DNA of 5,232 nt from Opitutia bacterium (GTDB taxonomy: Bacteria; Verrucomicrobiota; Verrucomicrobiia; Opitutales; Opitutaceae): assembly GCA_025351035.1 (NCBI GenBank), contig JANXWT010000064.1, positions 1 to 5,232 on the forward strand. The letters run 5' to 3'. A program made the position numbers and the translations under genes. The notes beneath the pieces are model-generated. The model did not search any database. It had not been told where the DNA came from and saw only the letters and a list, made by a program, of their open reading frames with translations. Of the stretch, positions 1-5,232 are shown one piece after another (the first letter of the stretch is position 1; each line of letters starts with the position of its first letter).

Positions 1-92
1 TCGAACCAGCCGCCGAGCACGATGCCGCCGTCGGGGAGGGCGATGATTTTCTGCACGGTGCTGTTGATGAAATCGGCATTGAAGGCGGAATC
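1..92 (-). repeat. First delta-60 repeat unit, continuing past the left edge
   Basis: Residues 776-805 read 'RDSAFNADF' followed by 'VQKIIALPDGGIVLGGWF', the pattern of a delta-60 repeat (aspartate, a 'sFn' element, then 'V..i..lpDGgiv.GG.F'). These repeats normally occur in tandem and probably form a beta-propeller, so more units are expected beyond position 1. Only one unit is visible. Confidence 0.8.
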
Positions 93-2417
93 TCTCACCC
101 CGGCGTCGACAATGGAAATGGTGGCGGTCACGATGCCGCCCACGCCGCCGGTGAAATTACTCAGCGTGACCGTAAAGGTTTCCAAGCTCTCCACCACGGC
201 GTCGGTGGCCACCGCGATGGTGACGGTCTTGTCGCTCACGTCGCCGTCGGCCCACGAGACGGTGCCGCTTTGCGCGGTGAAATCGGCGGGCGAGGTCGCG
301 GTGCCGGGCGCAGTGCTGTAGTTGACGCTGACGGCACCGGCGCTGTTTTGGCTTCGTTTCAAGGTGAGGACCGCGCTGCCACTCTGTTCGTCCACGAGGT
401 AGTCGGATTGGCTCCACTGCATCTTGGGCTGAAAACCGATTTGCACGTCGAGCCACTCCTCCGCGCCCGTGCCGCCTTGAGCGACCGGGTGGATGGTGAT
501 GCCGGCGACGGTGTCATTGAAAGTGGCGCCGATCGCGAGGCCGGCGTCATTGACGTTGGTGCCGGGCGTGGTGAGGTCGAGCAGGTTGGCTTGCTGGTTG
601 AAATTGTAGCCCCAGAGGACATAGGCGCCGCCATCGAGCGAAGTGTTGGCCGTGCTGCGGCGGTAACCGATCCAATAGTCGCGTGTGGCGTCGCGCACGA
701 TTTTCAGCGCGCGGGCGTTGGTGAGATTCGAGGACGTGCCGCCATCGAAGCGGTAGATGCGGAACGTGCCGGGGGCGGTGGCCAGGGTGACGGCGGTATC
801 GGGAATCCAATGGAGGATGCTCTTGTTCCAGTGCGTGAAGTCGTTGGCGATCGTCGACCCATCGCCCATGACGTCGAAGACGTCGCCATACTCGACGGAC
901 GAACCGGTGGGAGAAACAGGGTTGCCGTCCGAGACCTGCCAGAGATTGGCGTGATTGAGGCCGTAGTTGTGGCCGATCTCGTGGGCCACGATGTCGAAGT
1001 CGTAATAGCCGTTGATCCAAAAATTCTTGTCGATGACCCCGCCCAGTCCGCCGTAGGTGATCTGCGAATTGGGAATGGAATTGAGATTGCGAAAGACCAC
1101 CCCGATCCGGTCGTAGTTGTCAGGATTGAATCCGTTGACCTGGGCGCGCAAGCGGGCGTCGTCGTGGAGGGTTTCGCTGTTGTCCACGTTGTTGTGCGTG
1201 GCGTAGTAGGCCGCGGTCTGCGGCATCCGCAAGACGGGGGTGACATCGGGGGAATCCCCGGCCGTGGTCGCGGTGATTTGCAGCGAGCTCTTGCCGTAGC
1301 TGTTTTGGCTGTAGAAGTCGCGCACACCGCTGGTGCCGTTGATCAGGTTCACCGCATAATCCTCGGTGATGTTCTGACTGTCAGACGGATTGACGGGCGT
1401 GCCCGGAAAGTCGGAAAAATCCACGCGGATGATGAGCACTTTCTTGGTGCCGTGGGTCCACGACTGGTCGGGCGTGCCGACGATGCCGCTGCTGCCCGGC
1501 TGGTTGTTGCCGGCGAGAACAGTGTGGCTGATTTCGCCGGCGATGAGTCGCTGCTCCAGAGCGCCGGCATGCGCGGGGTGGCAGAGCACCTGCACCTTGC
1601 CATGATATTCCACGGCGGTGGGCGCGGCGATATTCAGTGCGGTCGTGGCCGTCGCCGTGGTGGTGTTGCCGGAAATGTCGCAGATAACATCAAGCGGCCG
1701 GCCGGCTGCAATTTCGCCGGCCTCGAGTAACCGCAAGGGCGATTCGCCCACGGCCAATTGGTGATCGAGAGCGACGCCCACGAGCGACGTGGCGGCTACG
1801 GTGGCTTGCACCGCACGCCGGCCGTAGACGTAGGCGCGGTATTCCTCGCCGTCGATGAGGACCGAACGGAAAACCGGCGGGCCGGCTTGTTGCCCCGGTG
1901 CGCGAGTGGACGCGAGGAGGGAAAGTTTGCCGCGACCGGTGACCCGGTCTTCCAGCAGAGCAACAATTTCCGGCGGCAGTTGCTGGCGCACGACCATCGG
2001 CACAGCAGCGACGAGGGCCGAACGCGGATCGCGACGGATGAGTTGCGCGAGGACGGTCCGGCGCTCTTGCGCCAACGCGAGGCCCTCGGCCAGCAGCTGG
2101 CTTCGTTCCGCAGGAGCAGCGGCGAGGTAGCGCGCCGTCCAATCGCGGAAAGCCGTGAAGGCGGGTTCGGTTCCAGTCGTCCATCCCGACGCGATCACCG
2201 TGGCGGCGGGGCCGTGCGCGCCAGCGCCAGAATCGGCGCGGAGTGCGGCCATGGACAATGTCCGGGATGGTGTCGCTGATTTTTTAGGCACAGGCCGGCG
2301 CGCGAAAGCTGTCACCGCCGGCACGTGCGGCGCTGCTTGCCGGAGCCAGAAAAATACCGCCAGTCCGCCCAAAGCCACGGTGCCTGCCAGCAATCTGAAG
2401 ACCGGGCGGATTTTCAT
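1..2417 (-). CDS. Secreted metzincin metalloprotease (M11/gametolysin-like) with Calx-beta and delta-60 modules, 3' end beyond window
   Basis: The frame is open from an ATG at 2417-2415 to the left edge (805 full codons, no stop). An in-frame TAA at 2430-2432 lies just upstream and no other start falls between, so this start is firm, although no clear Shine-Dalgarno precedes it. Seen in order: basic start and hydrophobic stretch (residues 1-37); an Ala/Arg-rich pro-region (about 40-315) with the only two cysteines (C246, C279); a catalytic region (about 320-540) with 'RDFYSQNSYGKSSLQ' at 366-380, zinc motif HEIGHNYGLNH at 479-489 and Met-turn 'DVMGDG' (M517); a beta-rich region (about 545-660); a Calx-beta domain (about 664-771); and the start of a delta-60 repeat (776 onward). 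In metzincins the three histidines bind zinc and the glutamate activates water for peptide-bond cleavage. All these residues are intact, so an active extracytoplasmic protease is expected. Assignment to M11 rather than M6 or M12B is an inference from the sequence around the site. The substrate is unknown. Confidence 0.9.
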   Translation of the reverse strand, partial: MKIRPVFRLLAGTVALGGLAVFFWLRQAAPHVPAVTAFARRPVPKKSATPSRTLSMAALRADSGAGAHGPAATVIASGWTTGTEPAFTAFRDWTARYLAAAPAERSQLLAEGLALAQERRTVLAQLIRRDPRSALVAAVPMVVRQQLPPEIVALLEDRVTGRGKLSLLASTRAPGQQAGPPVFRSVLIDGEEYRAYVYGRRAVQATVAATSLVGVALDHQLAVGESPLRLLEAGEIAAGRPLDVICDISGNTTTATATTALNIAAPTAVEYHGKVQVLCHPAHAGALEQRLIAGEISHTVLAGNNQPGSSGIVGTPDQSWTHGTKKVLIIRVDFSDFPGTPVNPSDSQNITEDYAVNLINGTSGVRDFYSQNSYGKSSLQITATTAGDSPDVTPVLRMPQTAAYYATHNNVDNSETLHDDARLRAQVNGFNPDNYDRIGVVFRNLNSIPNSQITYGGLGGVIDKNFWINGYYDFDIVAHEIGHNYGLNHANLWQVSDGNPVSPTGSSVEYGDVFDVMGDGSTIANDFTHWNKSILHWIPDTAVTLATAPGTFRIYRFDGGTSSNLTNARALKIVRDATRDYWIGYRRSTANTSLDGGAYVLWGYNFNQQANLLDLTTPGTNVNDAGLAIGATFNDTVAGITIHPVAQGGTGAEEWLDVQIGFQPKMQWSQSDYLVDEQSGSAVLTLKRSQNSAGAVSVNYSTAPGTATSPADFTAQSGTVSWADGDVSDKTVTIAVATDAVVESLETFTVTLSNFTGGVGGIVTATISIVDAGVRDSAFNADFINSTVQKIIALPDGGIVLGGWF
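105..428 (-). other. Calx-beta domain in the metalloprotease
   Basis: Residues about 664-771 match the Calx-beta consensus well: 'VDEQSGSAVLTLKR', 'VSVNYSTAPGTATSPADF', 'SGTVSWADGDVSDKTVTI', 'ESLETFTVTLSN' and a closing 'ISIVDAG'. The acidic residues that usually bind calcium in this family are present (E677, D712, E743, E746, D771), so calcium binding is plausible. In bacterial exported proteins this domain serves as a structural or adhesive spacer. Confidence 0.87.
798..1460 (-). other. Metzincin catalytic domain of the metalloprotease
   Basis: This covers residues about 320-540. It opens with a beta strand 'KKVLIIRVDFSDFPGTP' (325-341), the kind of edge strand that starts M6 and M11 catalytic domains, and continues through the 'FYSQNSYGK' motif. 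The active-site helix HEIGHNYGLNH is encoded at 951-983, with zinc ligands H479, H483 and H489, catalytic E480 and turn glycine G486. Met517, 28 residues after the third histidine, fits the Met-turn under the zinc. The boundaries are approximate. Confidence 0.87.
2307..2417 (-). other. N-terminal signal peptide or signal anchor of the metalloprotease
   Basis: Residues 1-37 begin MKIRPVFR, with three basic residues, followed by an uncharged stretch LLAGTVALGGLAVFFWL (residues 9-25). Then comes a short polar part with possible small-residue cleavage contexts (HVPA, AVTA). There is no lipobox cysteine, so it is not a lipoprotein. This fits Sec-dependent export. Whether it is cleaved or stays as a membrane anchor cannot be told from the sequence. 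Confidence 0.75.
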
Positions 2418-2502
2418 TGCCCAACACGGTTATCAAATCGGCCGGAAGCATCCAGCCTATTTCCAGCGGTCCGTGAGAGCGGCTTCGGCGCGAAATAGCT
2501 GC
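2418..2502. other. Intergenic gap between the two minus-strand genes
   Basis: These 85 bases separate the TAG stop of the upstream gene from the ATG of the metalloprotease. I see no purine-rich ribosome binding site in the usual place before the ATG and no convincing promoter. A 'GATAAC' on the minus strand just upstream is a weak -10-like match without a good -35. There is no hairpin followed by a T-run. The gap fits either co-transcription or separate transcription. Confidence 0.6.
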
Positions 2503-5232
2503 CTAGCGGGTGACATTCAACCGGAAGAAAATCCTGGCAGCAGTGCGCGGATAGCGAGCGCTCAAAGTATCGATGCCCCCAGAGGTCGAGACGGGATCGA
2601 GTGTGACACCACTCGTCGTCCAGGTGACGAGATCGGTGGAGACTTCGACCGTATAGGTAAGGTCGGTGATGCTACTGGGCCGCGTGTAAGTGAAGACCCA
2701 GTCGTTCGCGGTCGTGCTGGCGGCGGGCAGGCCGGTGGTGCTGCTGACATTTGGTTCGAGGCCGAGGGCGTATTTAACGAGGTTGGTGAGGCCGTCGTTG
2801 CCGTAGATGGCATTGGCTCCGCTCTTTGCCGGGTTGGACAATTCGTCGACGCTGAATCGGGTCGCGCGCCAGCCATCAAAGCCCTGATCGAGCGTGAGCT
2901 GCACGACACCGGAAGAAATGGATCCGCCAAAGCCGGAAACCACGACATCATAGCTGCCGGCATTCGCTGAGGTGACGCTGTTGATGCTATAGGTGGGGCC
3001 ATAGGCATTGGGGATGTTGACCGAGTTCTTCCGCCACTGGTAAGTCGGGGCCGGATTGCCCACCGCGAAGGCAGAGAAGAAGACATTCTGGCCGGTGGCC
3101 GCACCCTGGCTCACCGGCTGCTTGGTAAAATACGGAGCGGTGCCGGGGGGGATCGGTTCCAATATCACCGCATGAGAGTGGTTGTCGGGCGTCCGGTAGT
3201 TGGCGACGATTTTCCCACTGAGGTTGATGCCGGTCGCGTCCACCAAATGCGCCGAATTGGTCCAATAGTTTGCGCCGATCACGAACTTGTTCAGGTCGAG
3301 CATCACTCCGTTTTTGTAGAGGAACGCGCTCTGGCCACGGTTGCTGATACTGTAGCCGACGATCTGTCCGGGGTCATTGATGCCGCGAGCGTAGGAGAAT
3401 CCAGCTCCATCGAGCGTGCCGAGGTCGGTGACATTGCCGCCGGAGAACAGCACGGCATGTTGCGCTCCTACCGGGCCGATCTCACTCCAACCGACGACCT
3501 GGCCGATGGCATTGATCCCGTTCGCCCAGCTAGTGCTCAGGCCGCCGCCACCCACGCTCGCCAGCGCGCCAAGATCGGTCGTTACCCCGCCGGAATAAAG
3601 ACCGGCATGGGAACTGGAGGCACTGTTTGGTCCGGTGACACCGATCGTGCCCACAATCTGGCCCGCGTTATTCAGGGCGGTCAGATAGGAGAACTGGCTC
3701 AGATGGGTGAAGGTGCTCCCTGTGGCCACGCCGTTGCCGCCCTGCGTCAGAATCTGGCCGTTGTCATTGATGGCCACGCCCGTGGCGATGATCGGGTTTT
3801 CGCTGCCCGTGAGCAGGCTGTTCACATCGGTCATTACTCCGTTTTGAAAGCGGAACGCATGCTGCAGATTGTTGTTGTTGCCGCTGTAGCTGTAGCCGAC
3901 GACTGCACCCGCGGTGTTGATGCCCAGGCCATAGCTGCTCAGGGGATAGCCCGGGAGCAGCCCGAGGTCGGTCATGGTCCCTGCGGTCCACAGAAAAGCG
4001 CGGCTGCGAAACAGGGGATCATTGTTAACGAAGGTGAGGTAGGTGCTGTAACCGGCCACCTGCCCCGAGGCGTTCAACGCGGCGCCATAACTTTCGGTAT
4101 GACCGGGCATCGTGCCGAGGTCGGTCAGGTAATAAAGCACATTGGTGCTCAGATTGAGGGTAGCGGCGGCAGAGAGGGCGGAGCCAAAGCCGTTGCCCAC
4201 CATACAGCGGAACTGGTAACCAGTCAGGGCCACACTGGTGGTGACGGTGAGCGTGGGGGTGGTCACGCCATTGTAAGCGCCACCGTTGCTAAGTGAGGTC
4301 CAGTTGTTGGTGCCGTTGTTGGTGGAAAACTCCCACTGATAATTCAGTGTCGGAGTGCCTGTCGCCGCCACATTGAAGATCGCCGCGTTGCCGGCCGCGA
4401 CCGTCTGGTCGACCGGATGCAGCGTGATAAATGGAGCGGAGTTGGAACTGTTGACCGTCAGGAGCACGCCGTTGCTCGTCGCGGAGCTGCTGGCATTGGT
4501 CGCGACGCAGCGAAATTGATCACCGTTCATCTGGATGATGGTGCTCACTGAAAGTGTGGGCGTGTTCACGCCGCTGAAGGATCCCGCGTTGGCGAGATTG
4601 CTCCAAACCGACCCGCCGTTGGGGAAGATCTGCCACTGCAAAGTGGGCGTCGGGGTGCCGCCGACGGCCACCGTGAATATAGCCGCATTGCCCGCAGTGA
4701 CTGTCTGGCTGGACGGGAAAAGTGTGAAAAATGGGGCGACGCCGGCGCTGCCGACCGTCAGTGTGACGCCGTTGCTGAAGGTCGTGGCGGCGGCATTGCT
4801 GGCCTGGCAGCGGTATTGGTAACCGTTCAGACCGGTGCGGGCGGTGACCGAAAGCGTAAAGTTGGTCACACCACTGTAGTCCGCCGAATTGGAAATATTG
4901 TCCCAGTTCCCGCCACCGTTGGTCGAAACCTGCCACTGGAGCGTCGGCGTCGGGCTGCCCGTGACCGCCACGGTGAAATTGGCCACATTGCCGGCGGTGA
5001 CGGACTGCGGCGCCGGCTGCAGGCTGAAGGCGGGGGCGATATTGGTCGAATTCACCGTAAGGAGCGCACTGTTGCTGGTGGCCGAGCCGGAGGCGTTGGT
5101 CACGACGCAGCGATAGCGGTAGCCGTTCAGTCCAGCGTTGGCCGTGACGTTGAGCACGTTTGCTGTCACAGTGCTGTAGGGTCCCGCGTTGGTCAGGTTG
5201 TTCCAAAGGGTGCCGCCATCGGTGGAGACCTG
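2503..5232 (-). CDS. Large exported Ig-like/HAF repeat protein, 5' end beyond window
   Basis: The frame is open from the right edge to a TAG at 2505-2503, giving 909 residues of the C-terminal part. A GTG at 5169 lies inside an Ig-like repeat, so it is not the real start, and the codons to 5232 continue the repeat in frame ('QVSTDGGTLWNNLTNAG'). Domains by window residue: a partial Ig-like repeat (1-62), three full ones (about 65-362), seven HAF-type motifs (about 367-692), a fifth divergent Ig-like domain (about 699-780) and a C-terminal module (781-909). The composition is rich in Asn, Thr, Ser, Gly and Val, as is usual for exported beta-sheet proteins. The only cysteines are one per Ig repeat in the first four. 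No catalytic motif is visible. A surface or secreted binding or adhesive role is inferred. The ligand is unknown. Confidence 0.9.
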   Translation of the reverse strand, partial: QVSTDGGTLWNNLTNAGPYSTVTANVLNVTANAGLNGYRYRCVVTNASGSATSNSALLTVNSTNIAPAFSLQPAPQSVTAGNVANFTVAVTGSPTPTLQWQVSTNGGGNWDNISNSADYSGVTNFTLSVTARTGLNGYQYRCQASNAAATTFSNGVTLTVGSAGVAPFFTLFPSSQTVTAGNAAIFTVAVGGTPTPTLQWQIFPNGGSVWSNLANAGSFSGVNTPTLSVSTIIQMNGDQFRCVATNASSSATSNGVLLTVNSSNSAPFITLHPVDQTVAAGNAAIFNVAATGTPTLNYQWEFSTNNGTNNWTSLSNGGAYNGVTTPTLTVTTSVALTGYQFRCMVGNGFGSALSAAATLNLSTNVLYYLTDLGTMPGHTESYGAALNASGQVAGYSTYLTFVNNDPLFRSRAFLWTAGTMTDLGLLPGYPLSSYGLGINTAGAVVGYSYSGNNNNLQHAFRFQNGVMTDVNSLLTGSENPIIATGVAINDNGQILTQGGNGVATGSTFTHLSQFSYLTALNNAGQIVGTIGVTGPNSASSSHAGLYSGGVTTDLGALASVGGGGLSTSWANGINAIGQVVGWSEIGPVGAQHAVLFSGGNVTDLGTLDGAGFSYARGINDPGQIVGYSISNRGQSAFLYKNGVMLDLNKFVIGANYWTNSAHLVDATGINLSGKIVANYRTPDNHSHAVILEPIPPGTAPYFTKQPVSQGAATGQNVFFSAFAVGNPAPTYQWRKNSVNIPNAYGPTYSINSVTSANAGSYDVVVSGFGGSISSGVVQLTLDQGFDGWRATRFSVDELSNPAKSGANAIYGNDGLTNLVKYALGLEPNVSSTTGLPAASTTANDWVFTYTRPSSITDLTYTVEVSTDLVTWTTSGVTLDPVSTSGGIDTLSARYPRTAARIFFRLNVTR
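2506..2892 (-). other. C-terminal module with degenerate 'NDGLTN..KYALGLEP' motif
   Basis: The last 129 residues begin 'FDGWRATRFSVDELSNP', then 'GNDGLTNLVKYALGLEP', followed by a beta-rich part with 'YTVEVSTDLVTW' and a terminal 'AARIFFRLNVTR'. I recognise this layout (W..F...E..NP, a DGLTN..EYALGL.P helix, then 've.S.dL.tW' and a final 'FfRl.v') as a recurrent ending of large exported verrucomicrobial proteins. A role in sorting or anchoring is inferred. It is not a PEP-CTERM or LPXTG signal, as there is no hydrophobic tail with a basic end. Confidence 0.65.
2893..3138 (-). other. Fifth, divergent Ig-like domain
   Basis: Window residues about 699-780 start 'APYFTKQPVSQGAATGQNV', continue 'FAVGNPAPTYQWRKNSVNIP' and end 'ANAGSYDVVVSGFGGSISS'. 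This is an Ig-like (I-set-like) fold with the core tryptophan and the 'aGsYdV.V' strand. It is about 80 residues long against about 97 for units B to D, has no cysteine, and looks closer to the common bacterial Ig_3-type domain than to the upstream array, so it was probably acquired separately. Confidence 0.78.
3157..4134 (-). repeat. HAF-family extracellular repeat block with seven INxxGQIVG-type motifs
   Basis: Window residues about 367-692 carry the HAF pattern: 'DLGTMPG' or 'DLGTLDG', a variable turn, '(I/L)NxxGQ(I/V)VG(Y/W)S', then 'HAFL(W/Y)..G..TDLG'. The motif asparagine occurs at residues 387, 439, 489, 521, 574, 619 and 670. Clear 'HAF'-like strands include RAFLW, HAFRF, HAGLY, HAVLF, SAFLY and HAVIL. 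The family (probable extracellular repeat, HAF) is known from exported bacterial proteins, and its function is not established. Seven motifs would suit a seven-bladed beta-propeller, which is inference only. Confidence 0.85.
4147..5232 (-). repeat. Tandem Ig-like repeat array, four units of about 300 bp
   Basis: Unit A (to about 5047, cut by the edge), B (4753-5040), C (4450-4740) and D (4147-4437) share one pattern: 'P..QSVTAGN.A.FTVAV.G.PTPTLQWQ', 'NGG..W.N..N...YSGV..FTLSVT', 'LNGYQYRC..SNA....SNGV.LTV'. The cysteine falls at window residues 42, 142, 242 and 343, so the period is 100 residues (101 in the last step). The tryptophan of 'QWQ/QWE' is equally regular. The usual first Ig cysteine (strand B) is replaced by Val or Ala, so the canonical intradomain disulfide cannot form. 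The units differ clearly at the DNA level, so this is an old duplication and not a recent one. Confidence 0.85.

Noticed and set aside
270..1730. Long plus-strand open frame of 486 codons opposite the protease gene.
   Set aside because: It is in exact codon register with the minus-strand gene, so its stops correspond only to TTA, CTA and TCA sense codons, which are rare in GC-rich genes. Its protein is a low-complexity Gly/Val/Asp/Arg sequence with no domain, whereas the minus frame has clear catalytic motifs.
1690..2184. Minus-strand open frame of 164 codons within the protease 5' region.
   Set aside because: It is out of frame with the protease frame, which is open across the whole region with a firm start at 2417, and its Arg/Pro/Gly-rich product is typical of a frame-shifted shadow.
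2447..2500. Possible hairpin in the intergenic gap (gccggaagc pairing with gcttcggc).
   Set aside because: The stem is short with a bulge, the loop is over 30 bases, and no T-run follows on the minus strand, so a terminator is not supported.
2155..2970. Plus-strand open frame of 271 codons spanning the intergenic gap.
   Set aside because: It overlaps the ends of two well supported minus-strand genes, and its translation shows no domain or signal. Its length is expected by chance in GC-rich DNA.
3172..4296. Plus-strand open frame of 374 codons opposite the HAF block.
   Set aside because: It has the same in-register antisense relation to the minus-strand gene. The translated product has no recognisable family, while the minus strand shows repeated HAF motifs.
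5167..5169. GTG as start codon of the Ig/HAF repeat protein.
   Set aside because: It lies in the middle of an Ig-like repeat, and the frame continues upstream to the window edge with matching repeat sequence, so the true start is outside the window.

Overview
The window is about 60% GC by eye and holds two large, densely packed, same-strand (minus) genes. Both encode multidomain proteins predicted to be exported, and both are cut by a window edge. The module mix is Ig-like repeats, HAF-family repeats, a Calx-beta domain, a delta-60 repeat, and a C-terminal module with a degenerate 'NDGLTN..KYALGLEP' motif. In my experience this combination is typical of Verrucomicrobiota, especially Opitutaceae-like bacteria. 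The assignment is an inference from architecture, because no marker gene is present.

Layout in transcription order, right to left. Positions 5232 to 2503 hold the C-terminal 909 residues of a large protein whose start lies beyond the right edge. It has four Ig-like repeats with a 100-residue period, then a block with seven HAF-type motifs, a fifth divergent Ig-like domain, and a C-terminal module of about 130 residues ending at a TAG stop. An 85-base gap (2418-2502) follows. Positions 2417 to 1 hold the first 805 codons of a metzincin metalloprotease, with an N-terminal signal or anchor segment, a long pro-region, an intact HExxHxxGxxH zinc site with a Met-turn, a Calx-beta domain, and the start of a delta-60 repeat. 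It runs off the left edge without a stop, and for that reason a search that requires both a start and a stop would miss it.

The two genes may be co-transcribed, but nothing in the sequence proves it. Together they look like a cell-surface or secreted set: a probable adhesive or binding-type repeat protein followed by a secreted protease. No tRNA, rRNA, CRISPR array, insertion sequence or convincing terminator was seen. Long open frames on the plus strand (270-1730, 2155-2970, 3172-4296) are in-register antisense shadows of the two genes. I see no strong case for a wholly new biological system. The most notable items are the protease architecture, the two cysteines confined to its pro-region, the seven-motif HAF block set between Ig domains, and the shared-type C-terminal module.
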